Source: Pseudomonas asgharzadehiana (GTDB lineage Bacteria; Pseudomonadota; Gammaproteobacteria; Pseudomonadales; Pseudomonadaceae). From it: DNA of 64,000 nt. Shown piece by piece: positions 18,488 through 27,839 of the stretch (its first letter is position 1; every line of letters starts with the position of its first letter). Made by a program: the position numbers and the translations under genes. The notes under the pieces are model-generated. The model was not told the origin of the DNA. It saw only the letters and a list, made by a program, of their open reading frames with translations, and did not search any database. The stretch is from positions 1,612,001-1,676,000 of the forward strand of contig NZ_CP077079.1 of assembly GCF_019139815.1 (NCBI RefSeq), in the 5' to 3' direction.

Positions 18488-19582
18488 ATGAGCGACCACC
18501 GTCCCTGGGCCCGCGAAGCCATTCGCATCATTGAAGCCGACTTCCAGCGCAGCGCCGATACACACCTCATCCCCTTGCCGCTGCCGGGTTTGCCTGGCAT
18601 CGAGTTGTATTTCAAGGACGAGTCGAGCCACCCCACCGGCAGCCTGAAACACCGGTTGGCCCGCTCGCTGTTCCTGTACGCGCTGTGCAATGGCTGGCTC
18701 AAGCCGGGAGCGCCCGTGATCGAAGCGTCCAGCGGTTCTACCGCGATTTCCGAAGCGTATTTCGCACGGCTGCTCGGCCTGCCATTTATTGCCGTCATGC
18801 CCGCCACCACGTCCCAGGAAAAGATCGCACAGATTGCTTTCTATGGCGGCAAGAGCCATCTGGTACAGGATCCGACGCAGATCTACGCCGAATCCGAACG
18901 CTTGGCGCAGGAAAGTGGTGGTCACTTCATGGACCAGTTCACCTACGCCGAACGCGCCACCGACTGGCGCGCTAACAACAACATCGCTGAGTCGATCTTC
19001 CAGCAGCTGCGTTTTGAACGGCATCCCGAGCCGAGCTGGCTGATTTCCAGCCCCGGCACGGGCGGCACCACGGCCACCCTCGGTCGATACGTGCGTTATC
19101 GCCAGCATTGCACGCGCGTGTTGTGCGCCGATGCCGAGCGGTCGGTATTTTTTGATTACTACCAGACGGGTGATGCCAGCCTGCGCCTGGACTGTGGTTC
19201 ACGGATCGAAGGCATTGGCCGGCCACGGGTCGAGGCGTCGTTTTTGCCGAAGGTGATCGATGCAATGGTCAAGGTGCCGGATGCGTTGTCATTGGCGGCC
19301 ATGCATTACCTGGCCGAGCGGTTGGGGCGCCGGGTCGGTGGTTCCAGCGGGACCAACCTGATCGGCGCGTTGATGGCGGCGCAGCAGATGAAAGCCGCCG
19401 GCGAGTCGGGCTCGATCGTGGCGATCTTGTGTGATGGCGGCGAGCGGTATGCCACTACCTATTACGATCAGGCGTGGTTGGCGGCGCAGGGGTATGCGCT
19501 GCCAGGGTTGATCGCGGCCGTTGCGGCCAGCGTGGAGCGGGGCGAGCCATTGCCGGATAGCATCCTGCGCGCGAATATCTGA
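18488..19582 (+). CDS. PLP-dependent cysteine synthase/desulfhydrase family protein (Cds1-like)
   Basis: A 364-residue fold-type II PLP enzyme. The PLP lysine is in [11 protein letters not shown], the phosphate is held by PGTGGTTA and the substrate loop is [10 protein letters not shown]. Compared with CysK it has an N-terminal extension and reads most like the Cds1-type proteins that release H2S, pyruvate and ammonia from L-cysteine; cysteine synthase activity cannot be excluded from sequence. No cysteine-biosynthesis neighbours are present. It stands alone, divergent from nhaA. Confidence 0.78.
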   Translation: MSDHRPWAREAIRIIEADFQRSADTHLIPLPLPGLPGIELYFKDESSHPTGSLKHRLARSLFLYALCNGWLKPGAPVIEASSGSTAISEAYFARLLGLPFIAVMPATTSQEKIAQIAFYGGKSHLVQDPTQIYAESERLAQESGGHFMDQFTYAERATDWRANNNIAESIFQQLRFERHPEPSWLISSPGTGGTTATLGRYVRYRQHCTRVLCADAERSVFFDYYQTGDASLRLDCGSRIEGIGRPRVEASFLPKVIDAMVKVPDALSLAAMHYLAERLGRRVGGSSGTNLIGALMAAQQMKAAGESGSIVAILCDGGERYATTYYDQAWLAAQGYALPGLIAAVAASVERGEPLPDSILRANI

Positions 19583-19598
19583 AAACAACGCAAAACCA

Positions 19599-19623
19599 AA
19601 TGTGGGAGGCTTGCTCCCACATT
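19599..19623. repeat. REP hairpin, short copy
   Basis: aatgtgggag..ctcccacatt inverted repeat with a cttg-containing loop, between convergent genes; same family as 239-270. Confidence 0.8.
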
Positions 19624-19639
19624 CAACATGCGGCGTTTC

Positions 19640-21253
19640 TCACGCCTCGATACCCAACATATCCCGCGCCAGCGCCTCGGCAATCCGGATCCCGTCGACA
19701 CCCGCCGAGAGAATCCCACCGGCATAGCCGGCACCTTCACCGGCCGGGAACAGGCCTTTCACGTTCAGGCTTTGCATCGATTCGTTACGGGTAATCCGCA
19801 GCGGCGAGGAGGTGCGCGTTTCGATGCCCGTCAATACTGCATCGTGCAGCGAGTAGCCCTTGATCTGTTTCTCGAACGCCGGCAGTGCTTCTCGGATCGC
19901 CTCAATGGCGAACTCCGGCAGCGCCAGGGCCAGGTCGCCCAACGAAACGCCCGGTTTGTAGGACGGTTCCACGCTGCCAAGGGCCGTGGATGGCTTGCCC
20001 GCGATGAAGTCACCCACCAGCTGTGCCGGGGCCTCGTAGTTGCTGCCGCCGAGGATATAAGCGTGGGACTCCAGGCGTTCCTGCAATTCGATACCTGCCA
20101 ACGGGCCACCTGGGTAGTCCACTTCAGGTGTGATGCCGACCACGATGCCCGAGTTGGCGTTGCGCTCGTTACGCGAGTATTGGCTCATGCCGTTGGTCAC
20201 GACGCGGTTCGGCTCGGAGGTGGCGGCTACCACCGTGCCGCCCGGGCACATGCAGAAGCTGTAGACCGAGCGGCCGTTCTTGGCGTGGTGTACCAGCTTG
20301 TAGTCGGCGGCGCCCAGTTTCGGGTGCCCGGCGTATTTACCCAGGCGTGCCGCGTCGATCAGCGACTGCGGGTGCTCGATACGGAAGCCCACCGAGAACG
20401 GCTTGGCCTCCATGTACACGCCACGGCTGTGCAGCATGCGGAACGTGTCGCGGGCGCTGTGGCCCAAGGCGAGGATCACGTGCCTGGACAGGAGTTGTTC
20501 GCCGCTGTCCAACACCACGCCATTCAACTGGCCATCATCGATCAGCACGTCGGTAACCCGCTGCTCGAAGCGCACTTCGCCACCCAGGGCGATGATCTGC
20601 TGGCGCATGTTCTCCACTACGCCGGTCAGGCGGAACGTACCGATATGCGGCTTGCTGACGTAGAGGATCTCTTCCGGCGCACCGGCCTTGACGAACTCGT
20701 GCAGCACTTTGCGGCCGTGGAATTTCGGGTCTTTGATCTGGCTGTAGAGCTTGCCGTCGGAGAAGGTGCCGGCGCCGCCTTCACCAAACTGTACGTTGGA
20801 CTCAGGGTTGAGCACACTTTTGCGCCACAGGCCCCAGGTGTCCTTGGTGCGCTGGCGCACTTCCTTGCCGCGTTCGAGGATGATCGGCTTGAAGCCCATT
20901 TGCGCCAGCAGCAGCCCGGCGAAGATCCCGCAGGGGCCAAAACCCACCACGATCGGCCGCTCGACCAGACCTTCCGGCGCCTGGCCCACCACTTTGTAGC
21001 TGATGTCCGGGGCCGGGTTGACGTTACGGTCATCGGCAAACTTGAGCAGCAGGGCGGCTTCACCCTTTACGTTCAGGTCGATGGTGTAGATGAAGCACAG
21101 CTCCGAGGTTTTCTTGCGGGCGTCGTAGCTGCGCTTGAACAGGGTGAAATCGAGCAAGTCATCACTGGCGATGCCCAGGCGCTGCACAATGGCGGGCCGC
21201 AGGTCTTCTTCGGGATGGTCGATGGGCAGCTTGAGTTCGGTGATTCGTAACAT
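19640..21253 (-). CDS. FAD-dependent dehydrogenase (COG2509 family)
   Basis: A 537-residue flavoprotein. An N-terminal domain of about 95 residues (LRITELKLPIDHPEEDL, LFKRSYDARKK) precedes a Rossmann FAD-binding core with IVVGFGPCGIFAGLLLAQMG at about 100-119 (variant GxGxxG) and a second block ILALGHSARDT near 255. This is the uncharacterised COG2509 group, cytosolic and predicted to act on hydrophobic or aromatic substrates; the reaction is unknown. The C-terminus carries GLFPAGEGAGYAGGILSAGVDG, the usual FAD-closing motif. A full-length antisense open frame is a shadow. Confidence 0.85.
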   Translation of the reverse strand: MLRITELKLPIDHPEEDLRPAIVQRLGIASDDLLDFTLFKRSYDARKKTSELCFIYTIDLNVKGEAALLLKFADDRNVNPAPDISYKVVGQAPEGLVERPIVVGFGPCGIFAGLLLAQMGFKPIILERGKEVRQRTKDTWGLWRKSVLNPESNVQFGEGGAGTFSDGKLYSQIKDPKFHGRKVLHEFVKAGAPEEILYVSKPHIGTFRLTGVVENMRQQIIALGGEVRFEQRVTDVLIDDGQLNGVVLDSGEQLLSRHVILALGHSARDTFRMLHSRGVYMEAKPFSVGFRIEHPQSLIDAARLGKYAGHPKLGAADYKLVHHAKNGRSVYSFCMCPGGTVVAATSEPNRVVTNGMSQYSRNERNANSGIVVGITPEVDYPGGPLAGIELQERLESHAYILGGSNYEAPAQLVGDFIAGKPSTALGSVEPSYKPGVSLGDLALALPEFAIEAIREALPAFEKQIKGYSLHDAVLTGIETRTSSPLRITRNESMQSLNVKGLFPAGEGAGYAGGILSAGVDGIRIAEALARDMLGIEA

Positions 21254-21360
21254 GACGGGATCCGGTAGGCGGCGGGCTTCGATGCCGGCTGTTTTAGCAA
21301 ACCGGCGATTATAAGCCCCAATGGCCGGTTTCCGTCATGTTAAAACAGCGCAGGGCCGAT

Positions 21361-22032
21361 TCAGTCGTCGCGCGAACCGCCAAACGCCGCGCAGCCCTGC
21401 TGCACCTGGCCGTTGACGCGCAACTGCGCGGTCATGTGTTGCAGGCTGCCGCTGACACTGTCGACGCAACGTTGCGGGGCCACCCACAGCTCAATGTGCT
21501 GGTTATCGGCTTCGGTCATCAGGTTGAAGCGGCCGTCACCGATTTGCTCTTCCACATAAGGCACCGCCAGGGGTGGCTGGCCTTCGCGCTCCAGCACCAT
21601 GCCCTTGGCCGTCACGTTCATTGCCCAGGCTGGCTTGTGGCCATTGGCGCGCAGGATCATGCGTTTGAAGTCCGGATCGTCACAGGCCGCGGTCGACCGC
21701 TCGACACGGTACAACTGCTGCAGCTCCACTTCGCCCTGGGTGCCGGCGGCGACCCCGGAAAACTTGCCGCGCAGGTCGGCAAACAGCACGCCTTGCTGGC
21801 CGGCCAAAGAGGCCGCTTCCTGCAGGATGTTGGTGCCGCCGGTGTCCTTGACCAGGTAGTTGCGCTGATCGCGGCACGGCTGGAACAACAGCTTGCCACC
21901 GACCGCCGTGAGTTGCCCCTGCATGCGGGTCAGCCCGACGGTAGACGGCTTGGCCGGCTCGCTTTCGAACATCTGGCAAGCGGCGAACAAAGGAAGCAAG
22001 GCACATAAAGTGAGGGTACGGACGGCACGCAT
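21361..22032 (-). CDS. COG3650-type lipoprotein
   Basis: A 223-residue predicted lipoprotein (lipobox FAAC, Cys19). Two similar halves rich in beta strands follow, the second with GMVLEREGQPPLAVPYVEEQ, DNQHIELWVAPQRCVDSVSG and a final disulphide-capable Cys pair, matching the 'predicted membrane protein COG3650' pattern seen in pseudomonads. No enzymatic residues are recognised. The start at 22032 is chosen because GGAGA precedes it and the signal peptide starts there. Confidence 0.75.
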   Translation of the reverse strand: MRAVRTLTLCALLPLFAACQMFESEPAKPSTVGLTRMQGQLTAVGGKLLFQPCRDQRNYLVKDTGGTNILQEAASLAGQQGVLFADLRGKFSGVAAGTQGEVELQQLYRVERSTAACDDPDFKRMILRANGHKPAWAMNVTAKGMVLEREGQPPLAVPYVEEQIGDGRFNLMTEADNQHIELWVAPQRCVDSVSGSLQHMTAQLRVNGQVQQGCAAFGGSRDD

Positions 22033-22127
22033 AAGGGGTCTCCAGACAAGTGCCGCCACGTTACGCAGGCTGGCGATGCATCACAAGCCCGCCTGCCAGC
22101 TTCAGGCGTTTCTGACAGACGTGGCAT

Positions 22128-22727
22128 TCAACCCACGATGAATGTCTGACCCGTCTGCAAGCCTTCCACACTTTTGGCGTAGGCCAAGGCCACATCGGCG
22201 CCGCTGGCCGGTTTGTAGCCGCGGAAATAGGGCGCATAGCTGCCCATGGCCTCCACCAGCACCGTCGGGCTGACGGCATTGACGCGCAAGCCCCGTGGCA
22301 GTTCGATCGCGGCCGCTTTCACAAAAGCGTCGATTGCGCCGTTGACCAGCGCGGCCGACGCGCCGGTACGAATCGGGTCACGGTTGAGGATGCCGCTGGT
22401 CAAGGTGAACGACGCACCGTCGTTGGCGTATTCGCGGCCGATCAACAGCAGATTCACCTGGCCCATCAGCTTGTCACGCAGGCCCAGCTCGAAATCGCTT
22501 TCGCTCATGTCGCCCAGTGCCACGAAATTCACGCGGCCTGCCGCACACACCAGGGCATCGAACTTACCGGTCTGTTCGAACAGTTTGCGGATCGAGGCGC
22601 TGTCACTGATATCTACCTGAAAGTCACCGCTGTTGCGGCCGATGCTGATCACCTCGTGACGCTGGGCCAGTTCCGCCTTGACCTGCGATCCGACGGTGCC
22701 GCTGGCGCCAATCAATAGAATTTTCAT
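22128..22727 (-). CDS. Short atypical SDR family protein
   Basis: A 199-residue Rossmann protein: NAD(P) loop GASGTVGS at residues 8-15, VCAAGR (NNAG equivalent), SFTLTSGIL with the catalytic-serine equivalent, and LRVNAVSPTVLVEAMG after the active site. The YxxxK catalytic motif is not seen; the position reads SAALVNGAID, with no Tyr or Lys. It is therefore either an enzyme with altered chemistry or a dinucleotide-binding protein. It is divergent from a LysR regulator and probably controlled by it, as is common for such pairs. Confidence 0.83.
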   Translation of the reverse strand: MKILLIGASGTVGSQVKAELAQRHEVISIGRNSGDFQVDISDSASIRKLFEQTGKFDALVCAAGRVNFVALGDMSESDFELGLRDKLMGQVNLLLIGREYANDGASFTLTSGILNRDPIRTGASAALVNGAIDAFVKAAAIELPRGLRVNAVSPTVLVEAMGSYAPYFRGYKPASGADVALAYAKSVEGLQTGQTFIVG

Positions 22728-22809
22728 GATGCAGTTACTCCAGGGGTCAATGAGGGTCCAGTCTAGGGTGGCTTTTCAGGTGGATAAACGTGCTAATAGG
22801 CAACCTTTG

Positions 22810-22825
22810 GTTTTCAATTGGAAAC
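22810..22825. promoter_or_regulatory. Imperfect palindrome, candidate LysR operator
   Basis: GTTTTCAATTGGAAAC, a 14/16-match palindrome with the core CAATTG, placed in the 103-base gap between the divergent SDR and LysR genes and only 5 bases before the LysR ATG. Placement suits autorepression by the LysR protein; binding is not shown. Confidence 0.5.
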
Positions 22826-22830
22826 AATCC

Positions 22831-23739
22831 ATGAGCGAGATGGATGACCTGGCAGCCTTTGCCGTGCTTATCGAAGCCGGCAGCTTTACCGTGGCGGCCG
22901 AGCAACTGGGCTGCAGTAAAGGGCAGTTGTCCAAGCGCATCAGCCAGTTGGAGGCGCAGTTTGGCGTGGTGCTGCTGCATCGCACCACCCGCAAACTGAG
23001 CCTCACGGCAGCCGGCGCGGCGTTGTTGCCGCAGGCCCAGGCGCTGGTGGTACAGGTGGATCGCGCCCGTCAGGCCTTGGCGCGACTCAAGGATGATTTG
23101 GCCGGGCCGGTGCGTATGACAGTTCCCGTTTCGTTAGGCGATACATTCTTCGATGGGTTGTTGCTGGAATTTTCCAGGCAGTACCCCCAGGTGCAGATCG
23201 AGCTGGAACTCAACAACAGCTACCGCGACCTGGCGCGGGACGGTTTTGACCTGGGGGTGCGTTCGGGCGCGCTTGAAAACCAGCGCCTGGTGGCCAGGCC
23301 GCTGCTGGCCTGGCACGAAATGACCTGTGCCAGCCCGGCCTATCTGGACCAGTACGGCGAACCCCAGACTCCCGCCGACCTGGCCGCCCACAACTGCCTG
23401 CTCAACAGCCACTACAGTGGCCGCGAAGAGTGGCTGTATCACCAACAACATGAGCTATTGCGCGTGCGGGTCAGCGGCACGTTCGCCTCCAACCATTACA
23501 ATTTGTTGAAGAAGGCCGCCTTGGTGGGCGCCGGTATCGCCCGCCTGCCGTCCTACGTGCTGCCGGCGGAGTTGGCTGACGGCCGATTACGCTGGCTGTT
23601 GCGTGATTACCAGACGCGGAGCCTGCCGATGTACCTGGTGCATCCCTATCAAGGGGGGTTGCCGCGTCGCACCCAAGTGCTGGCAGACTACCTGGTGGAT
23701 TGGTTCAAGCGCAGCGGCGAGGCGTTGGATCGGCTTTAG
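22831..23739 (+). CDS. LysR family transcriptional regulator
   Basis: A 302-residue LysR protein: N-terminal winged helix-turn-helix (MDDLAAFAVLIEAGSFTVAAEQLGCSKGQLSKRISQLE) with a periplasmic-binding-like effector domain from about residue 90. It groups by pattern with the DsdC/aliphatic subgroup that usually lies divergent to the gene it controls, here the SDR protein. The start at 22831 is chosen because the helix-turn-helix begins six residues later; longer upstream reading has no family match. Its 3' end overlaps the convergent doxX stop by four bases. Effector unknown. Confidence 0.9.
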   Translation: MSEMDDLAAFAVLIEAGSFTVAAEQLGCSKGQLSKRISQLEAQFGVVLLHRTTRKLSLTAAGAALLPQAQALVVQVDRARQALARLKDDLAGPVRMTVPVSLGDTFFDGLLLEFSRQYPQVQIELELNNSYRDLARDGFDLGVRSGALENQRLVARPLLAWHEMTCASPAYLDQYGEPQTPADLAAHNCLLNSHYSGREEWLYHQQHELLRVRVSGTFASNHYNLLKKAALVGAGIARLPSYVLPAELADGRLRWLLRDYQTRSLPMYLVHPYQGGLPRRTQVLADYLVDWFKRSGEALDRL

Positions 23740-24221
23740 CGATAGCGGCGTGCAATCAGTTGGTCGATGGACAAACGCCCCGGTCCCTTGGCGACCAACA
23801 GCAGCATCAAGGCGACCCAAGTGCCGTGGGTGGGGTAAGCGTCGGGGTAGACGAATAGCTGAATGACCAGTGTCATACCGATCAAGGCCAGGGCCGAGAA
23901 GCGCGTGGCGAACCCCACCAGGATCAGCACCGGGAAGAAGTGTTCGGCGAATGCCGCCATATGCGCGGCCACCTGCGGCGACAGCAACGGCACGTGGTAT
24001 TCGCTGCGAAACAGCGGCAAGGTGGAGGCGGCAAGCCTGGGTTCGCCGAGCTGGAAGGTGCCGCTGACCAGGTCAATGGCAAAACCTTCAACCTTGGTTT
24101 GCCCGGACTTCCAGAACACGGCGGCAATGGAGAACCGTGCGATAAAGGCGATCAGGCTGTAGGGGATTTTTTCGAAAACGGCGATGACCTGTTTGATCAG
24201 GCACGAAGGGCGGATATTCAT
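23736..24221 (-). CDS. DoxX family membrane protein of the bufferin operon
   Basis: A 161-residue inner-membrane protein of the DoxX family with four predicted helices (about 20-40, 74-100, 105-125, 130-150), including FIARFSIAAVFWKSGQTKVEG and HFFPVLILVGFATRFSALAL. DoxX-like proteins occur as the last gene of many bufferin/HvfABC-type RiPP operons, where they may pass electrons or act in maturation. Its ATG overlaps the upstream DUF2063 gene by four bases, so it belongs to the same transcription unit. The start is chosen from that overlap. Confidence 0.85.
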   Translation of the reverse strand: MNIRPSCLIKQVIAVFEKIPYSLIAFIARFSIAAVFWKSGQTKVEGFAIDLVSGTFQLGEPRLAASTLPLFRSEYHVPLLSPQVAAHMAAFAEHFFPVLILVGFATRFSALALIGMTLVIQLFVYPDAYPTHGTWVALMLLLVAKGPGRLSIDQLIARRYR

Positions 24222-24994
24222 AGCGATACCTTTTGTTCTGGAAGGAGTTGAGTGATGGCGTCGTGGCTGATCAGCAGCGACAGGCATTGCTGCAGGTTGA
24301 AGTCGGCCGAGGCTTCGAGGGCCTGCGCCACGGCCATTTCCAATGCCGTGCCCTGGTTCAGGCTGTCGATAAACGCCGCCGCGCCGCTGTCGATGGCAAA
24401 CACCTTGACCTCTAGCCCGTGGCGCAAGACCAGTGCGGCTTGAGCATGCCAGGGGTTTAAGGTGGCCACGGCGCCCTCGACCTGGTGCGCTGCCCAAATC
24501 GCGACAATGGCGTAGGGCGAAGTGAGCGTGGCGAGGGACGGGTGCAGTTGCAGGCGCAGTTGCCCGAGGTCTGTTGAACCTTGCAGTTGCTGGAGCACGC
24601 TGAGCGGGTCGAGTGGCCGGGCGTCCGCTGCGTGATAGGCGCGCACTCGATGGCGCTCCAGGCGTGCGATGTCCGCCAGGTAAGGCACGCTGGCGGCAGG
24701 TTTGAAGCCCTGGATGAAATCGGCGAATGTGCTGCCGTACTCGCTGATCAACGGGCTGCCGGGTGGCGATGTTTGTACGTAAACGCTGGCCATTGCGCAA
24801 AAAAAATCATCGCCCACCAGTTGCAGGGTGACGGGGTAAGCGGCGACCAATGCGTTGATCAATGAGCTGTGCACATTGTTGCGGTACACCGCAAAGCGGC
24901 TTTGCGGGTCGGCTCCGTTGCTGCTGAACAGGCCGTCGGGGCAAGGCTGGTCGGGCGCCAACAAGGCGTTGGCAAATATGGTTTGAACGCTCAT
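24218..24994 (-). CDS. bufC: DUF2063 family RiPP maturation partner (BufC/HvfC-like)
   Basis: A 258-residue protein. The N-terminal half matches the DUF2063 domain, with [32 protein letters not shown]; the remainder is a helical/strand region with no catalytic motif seen. DUF2063 proteins partner DUF692/MNIO enzymes and are thought to recognise the precursor peptide and deliver it to the enzyme. It overlaps the MNIO gene (stop/start within 24991-24994) and doxX by four bases each. The start is chosen at 24994, where [12 protein letters not shown] begins, rather than far upstream. The gene name is by analogy with bufferin operons. Confidence 0.83.
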   Translation of the reverse strand: MSVQTIFANALLAPDQPCPDGLFSSNGADPQSRFAVYRNNVHSSLINALVAAYPVTLQLVGDDFFCAMASVYVQTSPPGSPLISEYGSTFADFIQGFKPAASVPYLADIARLERHRVRAYHAADARPLDPLSVLQQLQGSTDLGQLRLQLHPSLATLTSPYAIVAIWAAHQVEGAVATLNPWHAQAALVLRHGLEVKVFAIDSGAAAFIDSLNQGTALEMAVAQALEASADFNLQQCLSLLISHDAITQLLPEQKVSL

Positions 24995-25869
24995 GAGCGT
25001 GCCTGCGTCAGATGCCATTCGGCCCGCCGGGCTTCGGTCATCAATACACCGAAGGCGGGCACGTGGTTGTCGCGCTCGATCAGCGTGGCCATCGGGCCGA
25101 TGCGCGCCAGTACTTGCTCGTACAGATGCCATACGGTGCTGGCAACGGGCGCGCCGTGATCATCGATCAGCAGGCGATCACCCAGGCTGTCGGTGTCTTC
25201 GGCAAAACCGGCCAGATGAATCTCACCCACCGCGTGCAGTGGCAAGGCGTTGATGTAGGCCAACGGGTCGCGCTGATGGTTGATGCACGACACATACACG
25301 TTGTTTACATCGAGCAGCAGGCCGCAACCGGTACGTCGGATGATCTCGCTGAGAAACTCGGTTTCGTCCAGGGTGGAGCGTTGGAACTGCAGGTAGGTAG
25401 ACGGATTTTCCAGCAGCATCCGTCGCTTGAGGGCACTTTGTACCTGGTCGACGTGGGCGCACACCCGGTCCAGGGTATCGGCGTCGTAGGCCAGGGGCAG
25501 CAGGTCATTGAGAAACACCTCGCCATGGCTCGACCAGGCCAGGTGTTCGGAAAAGGACTGAGGTTGATAGCGCTCGATCAGCCTGCTCAAACGGGTCAGG
25601 TGCTCGGCATTCAGCGGGCCTTCGCCGCCGATGGACAGGCCCACGCCGTGCAATGACAGCGGGTACTGCTCGCGGATCAACCCCAGGTAGTGATGAAACG
25701 GGCCGCCGGCCACCATATAGTTTTCGGCGTGCACTTCAAAAAAACCGATGTCGGGGCAGGTATGGAGCACTTCGCTGAAGTGCTCGCGCTTGAGCCCCAG
25801 CCCCGCCCGAGAGGGGAGGCCGGGCGCCTGGGCCTGGGAGACGGCTGTCGGGGATGAACGGGGCATCAT
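24991..25869 (-). CDS. bufB: DUF692 multinuclear non-haem iron oxidative enzyme (BufB/HvfB-like)
   Basis: A 292-residue TIM-barrel enzyme of the DUF692/MNIO family. Metal-ligand blocks expected for the family are all present: [52 protein letters not shown] and the final DDHG. Family members install thiazole/oxazole-type or related modifications on cysteines of a precursor peptide, using a di- or tri-iron centre and oxygen. The gene lies 24 bases after a cysteine-containing precursor, supporting that role. The start may be either of two adjacent ATGs (25869 or 25866). Confidence 0.9.
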   Translation of the reverse strand: MMPRSSPTAVSQAQAPGLPSRAGLGLKREHFSEVLHTCPDIGFFEVHAENYMVAGGPFHHYLGLIREQYPLSLHGVGLSIGGEGPLNAEHLTRLSRLIERYQPQSFSEHLAWSSHGEVFLNDLLPLAYDADTLDRVCAHVDQVQSALKRRMLLENPSTYLQFQRSTLDETEFLSEIIRRTGCGLLLDVNNVYVSCINHQRDPLAYINALPLHAVGEIHLAGFAEDTDSLGDRLLIDDHGAPVASTVWHLYEQVLARIGPMATLIERDNHVPAFGVLMTEARRAEWHLTQARS

Positions 25870-25893
25870 CGGTGCTCAGGCTGTGGTGGCGGT

Positions 25894-26190
25894 TCAGGAC
25901 TTGGCGGTGAAGGCCGCTTCCTGGCCAAAGCCGGTCGGCGAGGTGGAGCTTGGGGTTTGGGTGCAAGTACCGGCGGGGACCAGTTTCCAGGCGTTGGCCT
26001 GGTCTTTGGTTTTCGAGGTGCCGGCGCAGGAAGTGCCGGCGCCCGCGGCGCAATCGTTCTTGCCGGCTTCAGCGACGCCGAAGCACTTTTGCATGTCGTC
26101 GGCGGCGTGGGCGGTGCCTGTCAGGGCGGACAGGCTCAGGGCGGAACCCAGGGCCAGGACGAGGGTAGCGGCGGACAGTTTGGTGGTCAT
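25894..26190 (-). CDS. bufA: Bufferin-type RiPP precursor (DUF2282 family)
   Basis: A 98-residue exported peptide: Sec signal ending near THAHAA (about residue 30), followed by a core with four cysteines at 36, 47, 55 and 76 in KCFGV, NDCAAG, TSCAG and GTC. This spacing ([16 protein letters not shown]) is characteristic of DUF2282/bufferin-1 precursors. Those are modified by the adjacent DUF692 enzyme and exported to sequester copper in the periplasm. The C-terminal 20 residues are Ser/Thr/Pro-rich and less conserved. GGAGA sits 6 bases before the ATG. Copper binding is inferred from family and operon layout, not shown here. Confidence 0.85.
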   Translation of the reverse strand: MTTKLSAATLVLALGSALSLSALTGTAHAADDMQKCFGVAEAGKNDCAAGAGTSCAGTSKTKDQANAWKLVPAGTCTQTPSSTSPTGFGQEAAFTAKS

Positions 26191-26306
26191 GGTGTTTCTC
26201 CAGCAGTGGTTGAATGCGCAGGCTCGATTGCCTGCATGCACCACTAGAGACGGGGGGACTGAGTTCGTTACAACCTCAGTCAAAAAAACTTCATAGCACA
26301 CAAAAC

Positions 26307-26339
26307 AAATGTGGGAGGGGCAACACCCCTCCCACATTT
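26307..26339. repeat. REP hairpin
   Basis: Perfect inverted repeat aaatgtgggagggg / cccctcccacattt (14-base arms, 5-6 base loop) between the bufferin operon and livF; same family as 239-270. Confidence 0.85.
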
Positions 26340-26368
26340 TTTGCGCCGGTATCTACAGCAACCGTGGG

Positions 26369-27070
26369 TTAACCGCCCAAATAGGCCTCGCGCACCTTCG
26401 GATCGGTCAGCAACTGCTCACCCGTGCCTTGCATCACTACCCGGCCGTTTTCCAGTACGTAGGCGCGGTCGGCGATTTTTAGCGCCTGGTTGGCGTTCTG
26501 TTCCACCAGAAACACGGTCACACCGTCTTTGCGCAGCTGTTCGATGATGTCGAAAATCTGCTGGATGATGATCGGCGCCAGGCCCAGGGACGGTTCGTCC
26601 AGCAGCAACAGCTTGGGTTTGCTCATCAGTGCGCGGCCGATGGCGAGCATTTGCTGTTCGCCGCCGGACATGGTGCCGCCGCGCTGACTGAAGCGCTCCT
26701 TGAGCCGGGGGAACAGGTGCAGCACCTTGTCCATCTGCTCTTGGTAGTCGCCCTTGTCGGTGAAGAACCCGCCCATGGCCAGATTCTCTTCGACGGTCAG
26801 GCGCGAGAACACACGACGGCCTTCCGGCACCACCGCAATGCTCTTGCGCATGATCTGCGACGACTGCTGGCCCACCAGTTCTTCACCCATGTAGCGGATG
26901 CTGCCGCTGTGCGCCTGGGGCGAACCGCACAAGGTCATCAGCAGGGTGGACTTGCCGGCGCCGTTGGCGCCGATCAGGGTCACGATCTCACCCTGGCGCA
27001 CTTCCACATTGACGCTGTGCAGGGCCTGGATCTTGCCGTAAAAAGTGGAAACGTTTTCGAATTGCAGCAT
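26369..27070 (-). CDS. livF: Branched-chain amino acid ABC transporter ATPase LivF
   Basis: A 233-residue ABC ATPase: Walker A GANGAGKST (about 33-41), signature MSGGEQQM, Walker B LLLLDEPSLGL, switch His as VEQN. It powers uptake of leucine, isoleucine and valine (and possibly other neutral amino acids) together with LivG, LivM, LivH and the binding protein. One base separates it from livG, and the set follows the usual order livH-M-G-F on this strand. Length equals P. aeruginosa BraG (233). Confidence 0.94.
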   Translation of the reverse strand: MLQFENVSTFYGKIQALHSVNVEVRQGEIVTLIGANGAGKSTLLMTLCGSPQAHSGSIRYMGEELVGQQSSQIMRKSIAVVPEGRRVFSRLTVEENLAMGGFFTDKGDYQEQMDKVLHLFPRLKERFSQRGGTMSGGEQQMLAIGRALMSKPKLLLLDEPSLGLAPIIIQQIFDIIEQLRKDGVTVFLVEQNANQALKIADRAYVLENGRVVMQGTGEQLLTDPKVREAYLGG

Positions 27071-27071
27071 T

Positions 27072-27839
27072 TTACGCTTCCCCCAAATAGGCTTTGATCA
27101 CTTCAGGATTGTCGCGGATCTGCTCCGGCGTCCCGTCGGCCAGTGGCGTGCCCTGGTTGATCACCACGATATGGTCGGAAATGCTCATGACCAGTTTCAT
27201 GTCGTGTTCGATCAACAGCACCGTGGCGTTGTTTTCCTCACGCAGCACGCTGATCAGCGCCTTGAGGTCTTCGGTTTCCTTGGGGTTCAGGCCGGCGGCC
27301 GGTTCGTCGAGCATCAGGATCCGCGGGCGGGTCATCATGCAGCGGGCGATTTCCAGGCGACGTTGCTGCCCATAGGCCAGGGTGCCGGCAGGGCGGTTGG
27401 CAAACTCGGTGAGGTTGACCTTGTCCAGCCAGTACTCCGCATATTCCATGGCCTCGCGCTCGCTTTTGCGGAACGCGGGGGTCTTGAACAGGCCGGCGAA
27501 GAAGTTGGTGTTCAAGTGACGGTGCTGGGCGATCAGCAGGTTTTCGACCGCCGTCATGTCCTTGAACAACCGCACGTTCTGGAAGGTCCGCACCACGCCC
27601 TTGCGGGCGATCTCGTGACCGGCCAGGCCCTGGATCGGCTGGCCGTCCAGCAGGATGCTGCCGCCGCTCGGCTTGTAAAAACCGGTGAGGCAGTTGAACA
27701 CCGTGGTTTTGCCCGCGCCGTTGGGGCCGATCAACGCAACCACTTGTTTCTCTTTCACGGTCAGGGCTACGCCGTTGACCGCCAGCAAGCCGCCGAAGCG
27801 CATGCTCAAGTTTTCGACTTTCAGGATCTCGCGGCTCAT
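27072..27839 (-). CDS. livG: Branched-chain amino acid ABC transporter ATPase LivG
   Basis: A 255-residue ABC ATPase with Walker [10 protein letters not shown] (about 37-45), signature [13 protein letters not shown] and Walker [14 protein letters not shown]. It pairs with LivF as the second nucleotide-binding subunit of the LIV transporter. It begins four bases inside the livM 3' end (27836-27839). The C-terminal block [21 protein letters not shown] is the usual LivG ending. Length equals BraF (255). Confidence 0.94.
   Translation of the reverse strand: MSREILKVENLSMRFGGLLAVNGVALTVKEKQVVALIGPNGAGKTTVFNCLTGFYKPSGGSILLDGQPIQGLAGHEIARKGVVRTFQNVRLFKDMTAVENLLIAQHRHLNTNFFAGLFKTPAFRKSEREAMEYAEYWLDKVNLTEFANRPAGTLAYGQQRRLEIARCMMTRPRILMLDEPAAGLNPKETEDLKALISVLREENNATVLLIEHDMKLVMSISDHIVVINQGTPLADGTPEQIRDNPEVIKAYLGEA

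Noticed and set aside
23736..24800. A longer DoxX gene with an N-terminal extension to 24800
   Set aside because: The extension is antisense-like, Arg/Pro-rich and overlaps the DUF2063 gene; the ATG at 24221 matches the family start and the four-base overlap.
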